DNA from: an uncultured Streptococcus sp.
Lineage (GTDB): Bacteria; Bacillota; Bacilli; Lactobacillales; Streptococcaceae
Direction: 5' to 3'
NCBI GenBank assembly: GCA_934196125.1
Contig: CAKPVT010000057.1
Span: 1 to 6,775, forward strand
DNA length: 6,775 nt
Below the pieces are notes generated by a model that searched no databases, had not been told where the DNA came from, and saw only the letters and a program-made list of their open reading frames with translations. The translations under genes and the position numbers were made by a program. Below are positions 1-5,210 of the stretch, in pieces (within the stretch, counting starts at the first letter, position 1; every line of letters starts with the position of its first letter).

Positions 1-123
1 TTTGAATTCAGGAATCAGGTTGCTTATTCATTTTATTATTTCACTGTTTACTTGACAGGGAGCTGTTCAAAACCAAGGCAGGCTATCCTAGCTTGATTTT
101 TTAATTATTTGAGGATCAATGCA
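1..123. other. Intergenic DNA, 3' flank of ppiA and of an unseen left-hand gene
   Basis: I see no open reading frame or RNA gene here. The only structure is the terminator-like hairpin at 79-102, described separately. The stretch is AT-rich and is probably the 3' untranslated region of a plus-strand gene lying beyond the left edge, facing the end of the minus-strand ppiA. Confidence 0.5.
79..102 (+). terminator. Rho-independent terminator for an off-window plus-strand gene
   Basis: CAGGCTA (79-85) pairs with TAGCTTG (89-95) through seven pairs, one of them G-T, around a three-base loop. An A and six T (97-102) follow. The T-run is on the plus strand, so it should stop transcription entering from the left. 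On the minus strand only a four-base T-run (72-69) follows, so it may also slow ppiA transcription, but weakly. Confidence 0.5.
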
Positions 124-960
124 TTAACCAAAATCGTAGTCTTTCACGACCTCAATGCTTGTGATGGTAACATCAGTCATTGGTTTATCATTGTCATCAG
201 TGTCAACCGCAGCGATTTTATCAACTACATCCATGCCATCAATAACTTGTCCAAAGACAGTATAGTTTTTGTCTAAGCTTGGGTTACCGCCGTTAGCATA
301 AGCATCAATAATCGATTGAGGATAATTATCTGATGAGAGTTGGCTTGATTGGTCATCTGAATTTTGGTTGATGAAAAATTGGCTACCGTTGGTATCAGCA
401 CCAGCATTTGCCATGGCAAGAGCGCCACGAATATTATAGAGGTAGGGTGAAATTTCATTGACAAATCCATTCCCTGAGTCAATACTCTTGTCTTTACCAT
501 TCCAGATAGATTGACCACCTGTGCCATCTCCGTTAGGGTCACCTGATTGAATCATGAAATCTGAAATCACACGGTGAAATAGCAGACCATCATAATAACC
601 GTCCTTAGCGTGTGTGAGGAAATTCTCGACCGCCAAAGGCGCGTATTTTGGAAAGAGTTTTAAAGTAATATCTCCCATAGAAGTGTGCATAATAACTTCT
701 GCTTCGTCATCTGCGACGTCTGTTGATAATTGAGGAAAGGCAGATTGGTCAGCACTCAAAGCTTTCTTTAATTCTTTTTGGTAAGCTTTTGATGAGGATG
801 CGCTGGCGCTTGCTGAAGCAGAAGCAGCGGCTTCTGAAGAACTAGCCGCTATTTTTGCATCGACATAATCATCACCCCGAATAGCGCGTGTAATGCTTTC
901 ACAACCAGATAAACTAGCTAGGCATAATACCATTAATCCAAAAGACCAAATTTTTTTCAT
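124..960 (-). CDS. ppiA: Surface lipoprotein peptidyl-prolyl cis-trans isomerase, cyclophilin type (PpiA/SlrA-like)
   Basis: This is a 278-residue cyclophilin that isomerises Xaa-Pro bonds of proteins outside the membrane. The start is the ATG at 958-960: AGGAGG (970-965, minus strand) lies four bases upstream and a lipoprotein signal begins there. An in-frame extension to 1035 has neither. Residues 1-20 are a signal peptide with lipobox L-S-G-C, Cys20 being the predicted lipidation site. Residues 38-58 are a serine/alanine linker with an SA dipeptide run. The cyclophilin domain covers about 88-278, with FHR at 128-130, MIQSGDPNGDGTGG at 136-149 and QFFI at 194-197. An insertion after QFFI (about 200-231) fits my memory of streptococcal SlrA proteins. 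The gene is divergent from ftsK and appears monocistronic. Known SlrA proteins act in surface protein folding and colonisation; that role here is inferred from the family. Confidence 0.92.
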   Translation of the reverse strand: MKKIWSFGLMVLCLASLSGCESITRAIRGDDYVDAKIAASSSEAAASASASASASSSKAYQKELKKALSADQSAFPQLSTDVADDEAEVIMHTSMGDITLKLFPKYAPLAVENFLTHAKDGYYDGLLFHRVISDFMIQSGDPNGDGTGGQSIWNGKDKSIDSGNGFVNEISPYLYNIRGALAMANAGADTNGSQFFINQNSDDQSSQLSSDNYPQSIIDAYANGGNPSLDKNYTVFGQVIDGMDVVDKIAAVDTDDNDKPMTDVTITSIEVVKDYDFG

Positions 961-995
961 GTTGCCTCCTAAACAGCTCAAAATCATCAACAGCT

Positions 996-1055
996 TGTGG
1001 ATATTCTGGTGATAACACGTGTGCATAATCATCATTTGAAATCAACTTATCCACA
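996..1055. promoter_or_regulatory. Pair of DnaA-box sequences in the ppiA-ftsK intergenic region
   Basis: TTATCCACA at 1047-1055 (plus) matches the consensus DnaA box perfectly. TGTGGATAT at 996-1004 is the same box on the minus strand with one mismatch. A weaker 7/9 match, TGGTGATAA, lies at 1007-1015. The two good boxes face each other 42 bp apart, upstream of ftsK and inside the putative ppiA leader. DnaA binding could link expression of either gene to replication, but only the motif is seen. Confidence 0.45.
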
Positions 1056-1089
1056 AGTTTATAGTAATAGAAGTGATATTAGTTATTCT

Positions 1090-1098
1090 ATTTTATCA
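1090..1098 (-). promoter_or_regulatory. Possible ppiA extended -10 element
   Basis: Read on the minus strand this is TGATAAAAT, an extended -10 (TGn plus TAAAAT, one mismatch to TATAAT). No good -35 lies 17 bases further upstream. Transcription would begin near 1083 and give ppiA a leader of about 120 nt that includes both DnaA-box-like sites. This is the best candidate I found, not a certain one. Confidence 0.35.
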
Positions 1099-1132
1099 TA
1101 TTTTTATCGAAATAACCTAAAAACTTAAAAAA

Positions 1133-1141
1133 TGTTATAAT
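1133..1141 (+). promoter_or_regulatory. Extended -10 promoter of ftsK, abutting the start codon
   Basis: TGTTATAAT is a perfect extended -10 (TGn-TATAAT). The hexamer at the -35 position (1113-1118, TAACCT) is poor, as is common when an extended -10 is present. The usual start point about seven bases downstream falls at 1148, the A of the ftsK ATG, predicting a leaderless or nearly leaderless mRNA. Confidence 0.65.
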
Positions 1142-1147
1142 AAGGTT

Positions 1148-3556
1148 ATGGCAAAATCAAAAAGTAGAAAAAAAGGTCGTAAATCACGGCGACCAACAAA
1201 AGCAGAAATAAAAAAACAGAAAGCACTGCAACGTTTTATTTTGGCAATTGTGATAGCTGTTATTTTTTTCTTTGCGATTGCTCGTCTAGGAATTTTTGGT
1301 ATAACAGTTTACAATATCGTCAGATTCGTGGTGGGAAGTTTGGCTTACTTCCTAATGTTTGCGGTACTTATCTATTTAATTGGATTTAAATGGTTTCATA
1401 AACAGACAGGGCTTGTCGGTGGTTTTGTGGTGACAATGATTGGGTTGTTGCTTGGATGGCATGCTTACCTATTTTCATTGACAGCTTATCGTGACAAGGA
1501 AGTCTTTTCAACAACAGCTCGCTTGCTTTATGGTGACATTATCAATTTTAAAGTAAGTAAGTTTGTTGGTGGAGGAATGCTTGGTGCTGTTCTTTATAAG
1601 CCCGTAGCCTTTCTTTTTTCAAATGTTGGCACATTTCTGATTGGGGCGTTGTTTATCATCTTGGGGCTCTTTTTGATGAGTCCGTGGGAAGTTTACGATA
1701 TTGTAGACTTCTTTAAAGAAAAAAACCAAGAATGGGCTGCTAAAAACGAAATTAGAGAGCAAAAACGTTTTGTAAAACGAGAAGAGAAAAAAGCACTTGC
1801 TGAGCAAAAACGTCAGGAAAAAGCTCAAAAAGAGGAAGAAGAACGCTTGGCTAAAATGACTGTTGACCAAGAAACAGGAGAAATTTTAGAGAATCCTACT
1901 GACAATGAGACTTCGCTGTTTGATAATCTTCCAGAAAATGACTTACCTACTGAACCTGAAATTTTGGCATATGACTACACTTTGGACGGTCTAGAAGAAT
2001 CGCCACTTGAAGATTATCCGACAATGGATTCGGCACCATCGCAAGAAGTTGCGCAAGCTATGCTTGATGAAGAAGATGACGGCGAACCGTTAGAAGTTGA
2101 TTTTACGGCGAAAGCAAATCTTTTTTATACACTACCAACGATTGACTTATTTGCACCAGATAAACCTAAAAATCAGTCTAAGGAAAAAAATCTCGTTCGC
2201 AGAAATGTCAAACTCTTAGAAGATACATTTAATAGCTTTGGTATTGATGTCAAAGTTGAACGTGCGGAGATTGGACCGTCTGTTACGAAATACGAAGTCA
2301 AACCAGCAGTTGGGGTGCGTGTTAACCGCATTTCAAATTTGGCTGATGATTTGGCACTTGCTCTTGCCGCTAAAGATGTTCGTATCGAGGCACCAATTCC
2401 AGGAAAATCGTTGATCGGAATTGAAGTTCCTAACTCAGAAATTGCAACGGTAACCTTCCGTGAACTTTGGGAACAAGCAAATACAGACCCTAATAAATTA
2501 TTGGAAGTGCCACTTGGTAAGGCTGTTAACGGGACAGCACGTACTTTTGACCTCGCTCGTATGCCACACTTGCTTGTCGCTGGTTCAACAGGTTCTGGTA
2601 AATCAGTTGCCGTTAATGGGATTATTGCAAGTATCTTGATGAAAGCTCGCCCAGACCAAGTCAAATTCATGATGATTGATCCTAAAATGGTTGAATTGTC
2701 AGTTTATAATGATATCCCGCATTTGCTAATTCCTGTGGTAACCAATCCACGTAAGGCTGCAAGAGCACTTCAAAAAGTGGTTGATGAAATGGAAAATCGT
2801 TATGAACTCTTTAGTCATTTTGGGGTGCGAAATATCGCAGGCTACAATGCTAAAGTTGAAGAATTTAATGCGCAATCTGAGCAAAAACAAATTCCTTTAC
2901 CATTGATTGTAGTTATTGTTGATGAGTTGGCTGACTTGATGATGGTTGCCAGCAAAGAAGTGGAAGATGCGATTATTCGTCTAGGGCAAAAAGCGCGTGC
3001 TGCAGGTATTCACATGATTCTTGCCACACAACGTCCGTCTGTTGACGTCATTAGTGGTTTAATTAAGGCTAATGTGCCGTCACGTGTTGCCTTTGCCGTA
3101 TCATCAGGGACAGATAGCCGTACCATTTTGGATGAAAATGGTGCTGAAAAACTTCTCGGTCGTGGTGACATGCTTTTCAAACCAATTGATGAAAATCACC
3201 CAGTTCGCTTGCAAGGCTCTTTCATTTCTGATGATGATGTGGAACGCATTGTTGGCTTCGTTAAAGACCAAGCTGACGCAGATTATGATGATAGCTTTGA
3301 CCCAGGTGAGGTTTCTGAATCAGATTTGAAATCTGGTGGTGGCGCCCAAGAAGGTGACCCACTCTTTGAAGATGCCAAAGCTTTGGTACTTGAAACACAA
3401 AAAGCAAGTGCCTCAATGCTCCAACGTCGTTTGTCTGTTGGATTTAACCGTGCCACCCGTTTAATGGATGAATTGGAAGCAGCAGATGTCATCGGACCAG
3501 CCGAAGGAACAAAACCACGTAAAGTTCTGATGACTAACCCAAATCCAGAAGCATAA
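1148..3556 (+). CDS. ftsK: DNA translocase FtsK/SpoIIIE family
   Basis: This is an 802-residue septal DNA pump that moves chromosome termini through the closing septum and promotes dimer resolution. A basic N-terminus (1-28) precedes membrane segments at about 30-50, 56-79, 88-110 and 158-178. A charged coiled-coil-like segment (188-236) and an acidic linker (to about 330) follow. The alpha/beta motor spans about 340-720, with Walker A GSTGSGKS at 479-486, Walker B LIVVIVDE at 586-593 and the family stretch around ATQRPSVDVISG. The C-terminal gamma winged helix (about 735-797) reads DNA polarity motifs in this family. Length is normal and no key residue is missing. The ATG at 1148 is the only start upstream of the conserved RRPTKAE segment. 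It has no useful Shine-Dalgarno: AAGG at 1142-1145 is two bases away, which is too close. Confidence 0.97.
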   Translation: MAKSKSRKKGRKSRRPTKAEIKKQKALQRFILAIVIAVIFFFAIARLGIFGITVYNIVRFVVGSLAYFLMFAVLIYLIGFKWFHKQTGLVGGFVVTMIGLLLGWHAYLFSLTAYRDKEVFSTTARLLYGDIINFKVSKFVGGGMLGAVLYKPVAFLFSNVGTFLIGALFIILGLFLMSPWEVYDIVDFFKEKNQEWAAKNEIREQKRFVKREEKKALAEQKRQEKAQKEEEERLAKMTVDQETGEILENPTDNETSLFDNLPENDLPTEPEILAYDYTLDGLEESPLEDYPTMDSAPSQEVAQAMLDEEDDGEPLEVDFTAKANLFYTLPTIDLFAPDKPKNQSKEKNLVRRNVKLLEDTFNSFGIDVKVERAEIGPSVTKYEVKPAVGVRVNRISNLADDLALALAAKDVRIEAPIPGKSLIGIEVPNSEIATVTFRELWEQANTDPNKLLEVPLGKAVNGTARTFDLARMPHLLVAGSTGSGKSVAVNGIIASILMKARPDQVKFMMIDPKMVELSVYNDIPHLLIPVVTNPRKAARALQKVVDEMENRYELFSHFGVRNIAGYNAKVEEFNAQSEQKQIPLPLIVVIVDELADLMMVASKEVEDAIIRLGQKARAAGIHMILATQRPSVDVISGLIKANVPSRVAFAVSSGTDSRTILDENGAEKLLGRGDMLFKPIDENHPVRLQGSFISDDDVERIVGFVKDQADADYDDSFDPGEVSESDLKSGGGAQEGDPLFEDAKALVLETQKASASMLQRRLSVGFNRATRLMDELEAADVIGPAEGTKPRKVLMTNPNPEA

Positions 3557-3557
3557 T

Positions 3558-3590
3558 AAAAAACGTTAGCTCAATTGGCTAGCGTTTTTT
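3558..3590. terminator. Bidirectional Rho-independent terminator between ftsK and the convergent gene
   Basis: AAAAAACGTTAGC (3558-3570) pairs with GCTAGCGTTTTTT (3578-3590) over 13 positions, with a single T-G wobble and a seven-base loop. The A-run on one side and T-run on the other make it work in both directions. It begins two bases after the ftsK stop, and its last bases overlap the stop codon (3589-3591) of the minus-strand gene, so that gene's own 3' end is built from the terminator. Confidence 0.9.
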
Positions 3591-3942
3591 ATGTAATCGT
3601 AAAAATTAAAATCAGTATCATAATGTAAAAGAGAAAAGTCAAAATAAAACCAGAGCGCCAGAAAAATTTCCCAAAACGGCGGTAAGAAAAAGAATGATCT
3701 CTCTTAAGAAAAGTTACCGTTAAAATAATAGCGAGTAGTGACAGACAAATCAAATAATAAAAGAAAATACTACTCCCTAAAAATTTATTTCCCACCAATC
3801 CGATTTCAAAAGCAAAAATCGGAAAAGCAACGTCGGTAAATAGAATGCCAAAACGTTTTAATTTGAAAAATGTCACTAAAATATAAGCAAAAATTGGTGT
3901 CAAAAACACAAACGAGAAAGAAAATAATTTGTACATCATCAT
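3589..3942 (-). CDS. Small polytopic membrane protein, DUF3397-like
   Basis: This is a 117-residue, very hydrophobic protein with about four membrane segments (near residues 4-26, 34-50, 58-79 and 94-116). A short basic loop (KRDHSFSYRRFGKFFWR, about 80-96) separates the third and fourth. Size, topology and this loop resemble the DUF3397 family as I remember it; function is unknown and the assignment rests on memory. The ORF opens with three ATG codons in a row (3942-3934) and has no Shine-Dalgarno, so any of them could be the start. Its promoter (3950-3978) abuts the first ATG. It converges on ftsK and shares that gene's terminator. It appears to be the last chromosomal gene before the mobile-element region. 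Confidence 0.75.
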   Translation of the reverse strand: MMMYKLFSFSFVFLTPIFAYILVTFFKLKRFGILFTDVAFPIFAFEIGLVGNKFLGSSIFFYYLICLSLLAIILTVTFLKRDHSFSYRRFGKFFWRSGFILTFLFYIMILILIFTIT

Positions 3943-3949
3943 ACTTTAT

Positions 3950-3978
3950 ATTTTATACTGAAACCTAAAAGATGTAAA
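3950..3978 (-). promoter_or_regulatory. Promoter of the small membrane-protein gene
   Basis: On the minus strand TTTACA (3978-3973, 5/6 to TTGACA) is followed after exactly 17 bases by TAAAAT (3955-3950, 5/6 to TATAAT). The predicted start at about 3943 is within a base or two of the ATG at 3942, so the transcript should have essentially no leader. This agrees with the missing Shine-Dalgarno. Confidence 0.6.
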
Positions 3979-4119
3979 TGATTTGAGGGCTTTTCCTAAA
4001 ATTTAGTTTGACTTTCTTTGTCAGTAAAAATGGACGTCGATAATTTAACGTGGAATGGAAATAGATTATTAGGAAAATCAATAGTGCTTGACGAAAAAAT
4101 AGCTTGAAAGTGCTTAAAG

Positions 4120-4148
4120 TTGATAACAGTTAGTAAAAGTTGTCAAAT
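4120..4148 (+). promoter_or_regulatory. Weak candidate promoter for the element's leader transcript
   Basis: TTGATA (4120-4125, 5/6) and TCAAAT (4143-4148, 4/6) are 17 bases apart. A start near 4155 would give a transcript of about 104 nt ending at the terminator at 4258. It is the best-spaced pair in the interval but the -10 is poor. Confidence 0.3.
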
Positions 4149-4171
4149 CAAGAATTTTTAAGAAAATAAAA

Positions 4172-4216
4172 ATGCAATGTAAGTGTCTAGAGTTTTGGGA
4201 AATGAAAAATAAATAG
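4172..4216 (+). CDS. Possible 14-residue leader peptide ORF
   Basis: ATG at 4172 opens a 14-codon frame (MQCKCLEFWEMKNK) that ends at TAG 4214-4216, nine bases before the terminator hairpin at 4225. Its position is what a translational attenuator would show. Against it, there is no Shine-Dalgarno (only an A/T-rich stretch upstream) and a frame this short arises easily by chance. It has two Cys codons and one Trp codon but no run of one amino acid. Confidence 0.2.
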   Translation: MQCKCLEFWEMKNK

Positions 4217-4224
4217 AGAAAACC

Positions 4225-4258
4225 AAGGAGGAACAGAGAAATCTGTTCCTCCTTTTTT
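4225..4258 (+). terminator. Strong Rho-independent terminator ahead of the first element gene
   Basis: AAGGAGGAACAGA (4225-4237) and TCTGTTCCTCCTT (4242-4254) form a perfect 13-bp stem closed by a GAAA tetraloop, and the T-run continues to 4258. It lies upstream of the gene at 4293, not after a gene, and only 34 bases separate them. The gene must therefore be expressed by read-through, by regulated antitermination, or from a promoter overlapping the hairpin. The left arm contains a Shine-Dalgarno-like AAGGAGG, but no start codon follows at a useful distance. Confidence 0.9.
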
Positions 4259-4292
4259 CTGTTTCTACATCAAAACGAAAGGACACAAACTA

Positions 4293-4643
4293 ATGGCTGA
4301 TGAATTAGAACTTGTGATGGATATTGAAACATTAGAAATTTTTGAAGTCAAAACTTCTGATGACAACAGTAAGAATGATTTAGCATCATCAGAAGAAGTT
4401 ATCGAAAAAGTCTCTGAAGAAAAGAAATCATCACATAATAACCATTATTTCCAACCAGCTAGTTTGCTTTGGAAAGTTGTCAAAGATGGCGTTATACATG
4501 AACTAAAACCTAGAAATAAGCATGGGACGTATCCCTATCACCGATACGTTCCTGGGAAATGGGGACGTGTTAGTCAGTTAACACAAGAAGAAGCTTTGTG
4601 GTTAACTTTAGACTTGAATCCTGATTTGATGAGTTATGTGTGA
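4293..4643 (+). CDS. Unknown acidic protein, first gene of the element
   Basis: This is a 116-residue protein I do not recognise. Residues 1-46 are very acidic and low in complexity (ELELVMDIETLEIFEV, then many S, D, E and K) and are probably disordered. Residues 50-116 look folded and aromatic-rich: HYFQPASLLWKVV (51-63), HGTYPYHRYVPGKWGRVSQL (77-96) and a helix TQEEALWLTLDLNPDL (97-112). There are no membrane segments or cysteines. GAAAGGA (4277-4283) nine bases before ATG is a good ribosome site, and a very similar one (GAAAGGACAAGAT) precedes the gene at 5211. The position behind a strong terminator and upstream of a replication module suggests an accessory element gene; no function is claimed. 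Confidence 0.75.
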   Translation: MADELELVMDIETLEIFEVKTSDDNSKNDLASSEEVIEKVSEEKKSSHNNHYFQPASLLWKVVKDGVIHELKPRNKHGTYPYHRYVPGKWGRVSQLTQEEALWLTLDLNPDLMSYV

Positions 4644-4661
4644 GATGTGAATATTATAAAA

Positions 4662-4691
4662 CACCTAGAACTTAGCTAGGTGCAGGAGGTG
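4662..4691 (+). promoter_or_regulatory. Hairpin followed by a strong ribosome site for the 4696 gene
   Basis: CACCTAG (4662-4668) pairs with CTAGGTG (4676-4682) around a seven-base loop. The Shine-Dalgarno AGGAGGTG (4684-4691) follows after one base. CACCT could instead pair with AGGTG in the Shine-Dalgarno (4687-4691), so two alternative folds exist, one leaving the ribosome site free and one hiding it. No T-run follows, so it is not a terminator. Confidence 0.4.
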
Positions 4692-4695
4692 TTGA

Positions 4696-4899
4696 ATGAA
4701 AATTTTCTTAAGAATTTTTACTAAAGTGACCATCTTTACTTTTTTAGGGTATGCCCTATTGATGATTGGATTGGTAGGTGGTGGTCAAACCTTATTGTCC
4801 TTAATGTTAATTAGTTTCATTGCAACCGTCCTGATTTATTGTTGTACAGTTATTGAATCATTTTTAAAACAAAGAAAAAGATCCAATAAGCAACAGTAA
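4696..4899 (+). CDS. Small membrane protein, two predicted helices
   Basis: This is a 67-residue protein of unknown function. Hydrophobic segments lie at about 11-28 (TIFTFLGYALLMIGLVGG) and 33-53 (LLSLMLISFIATVLIYCCTVI), joined by a glycine turn. The C-terminal tail 58-67 is strongly basic (KQRKRSNKQQ) and should lie in the cytoplasm. The ATG at 4696 is supported by the consensus AGGAGGTG at 4684-4691. Its TAA stop (4897-4899) shares its last A with the ATG of the next small ORF, so the two are probably coupled in translation. Small membrane proteins of this sort are common in conjugative elements and plasmids; no family is recognised. Confidence 0.7.
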   Translation: MKIFLRIFTKVTIFTFLGYALLMIGLVGGGQTLLSLMLISFIATVLIYCCTVIESFLKQRKRSNKQQ

Positions 4900-4985
4900 T
4901 GAAGAAAAAGCTATTCTCAAACAGAGAATGGAGAACTCAAATGCAACATGAATTGAAAGGATTGAAAATACTAAGTGACAAATGA
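4899..4985 (+). CDS. 28-residue micro-ORF coupled to its neighbours
   Basis: ATG 4899-4901 overlaps the upstream stop by one base (TAATG), and the TGA stop (4983-4985) overlaps the next start by two (ATGA). The product would be a basic, probably helical peptide (MKKKLFSNREW..., ending KILSDK). It has no good ribosome site of its own and depends on coupling. The frame may serve mainly to carry ribosomes to the next gene; a real peptide function is unproven. Confidence 0.45.
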   Translation: MKKKLFSNREWRTQMQHELKGLKILSDK

Positions 4986-5146
4986 GCCCGTTGATTATTT
5001 TTAATATTAGTTTTGCTATGGTCTTTTATGTCCTGTTTATTATTCGCTATTATCGCAGAGAACCCTCAGGACTTGTTTTAATTCTCTTTGTGATGAATAT
5101 GGCCACATCTCTTTACTTGATTTTTAAACACTTTGGACTGTTCTAA
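4982..5146 (+). CDS. 54-residue membrane protein
   Basis: This small protein has two hydrophobic segments, about 3-21 (PLIIFNISFAMVFYVLFII) and 30-48 (GLVLILFVMNMATSLYLIF), joined by a basic loop RYYRRE (22-27). By the positive-inside rule that loop should be cytoplasmic with both ends outside. The ATG overlaps the preceding stop as ATGA, which supports translation by coupling; only a distant AAAGGA lies upstream. Codon use and the two-helix pattern look like a real gene. No family is recognised; together with the 67-residue protein it could form a membrane pair. Confidence 0.6.
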   Translation: MSPLIIFNISFAMVFYVLFIIRYYRREPSGLVLILFVMNMATSLYLIFKHFGLF

Positions 5147-5170
5147 TAAACTTAAAGACCAAAATTAGCT

Positions 5171-5188
5171 TTAGTATTGAAATACTAA
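5171..5188. promoter_or_regulatory. Inverted repeat upstream of the replication genes
   Basis: TTAGTAT (5171-5177) and ATACTAA (5182-5188) form a perfect 7-bp inverted repeat around TGAA. It lies 22 bases before the start of the helix-turn-helix gene at 5211. It could be an operator for that protein or an RNA hairpin near its ribosome site. A possible promoter (TTGATT 5117-5122, TCTAAT 5142-5147, 19-bp spacing) lies just upstream but is weak. Confidence 0.35.
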
Positions 5189-5210
5189 GATACAAAAGAA
5201 AGGACAAGAT

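Larger units (their letters stand above)
3979..4292. other. Gene-free interval holding the probable chromosome/element junction and a leader region
   Basis: About 310 bp without a convincing gene. From left to right it holds a 9-bp inverted repeat (TTTTCCTAA at 3991-3999, TTAGGAAAA at 4069-4077), a repeated AGTGCTTRA motif (4083-4091 and 4109-4117), a weak promoter (4120-4148), a 14-codon ORF (4172-4216) and a strong terminator (4225-4258). Host genes lie to the left and plasmid-like genes to the right, so the element's end should be here. I cannot place it exactly because no target duplication or terminal repeat can be compared within the window. Confidence 0.5.

Noticed and set aside
961..1035. 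N-terminal extension of the ppiA frame by 25 residues
   Set aside because: It lacks a ribosome site and would bury the lipoprotein signal peptide; AGGAGG sits correctly before the ATG at 960.
2173..2670. Open frame of 165 codons on the minus strand within ftsK
   Set aside because: It lies wholly opposite the conserved FtsK motor region, has no recognisable protein features and is a codon-bias shadow.
4030..4107. 25-codon frame (MDVDNLTWNGNRLL...) in the junction interval
   Set aside because: It has no ribosome site and no promoter at a fitting distance; it could be a gene remnant, but nothing in it is recognisable.
4157..4162. TTTAAG, half of a CiaR-type binding site, before the candidate small RNA
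   Set aside because: The required second copy at an 11-bp period is missing, so this is not evidence of a Cia-dependent small RNA.
4225..4231. AAGGAGG as a ribosome site
   Set aside because: No start codon follows within the usual distance, and the bases are part of the terminator stem.
1835..4593. Four GAAGAAG motifs, all on the plus strand (1835, 2069, 4392, 4587), like the lactococcal FtsK polarity motif
   Set aside because: All fall in coding sequence, and most simply spell Glu-Glu codons in acidic proteins; the strand bias follows gene direction and cannot be separated from coding in one window.
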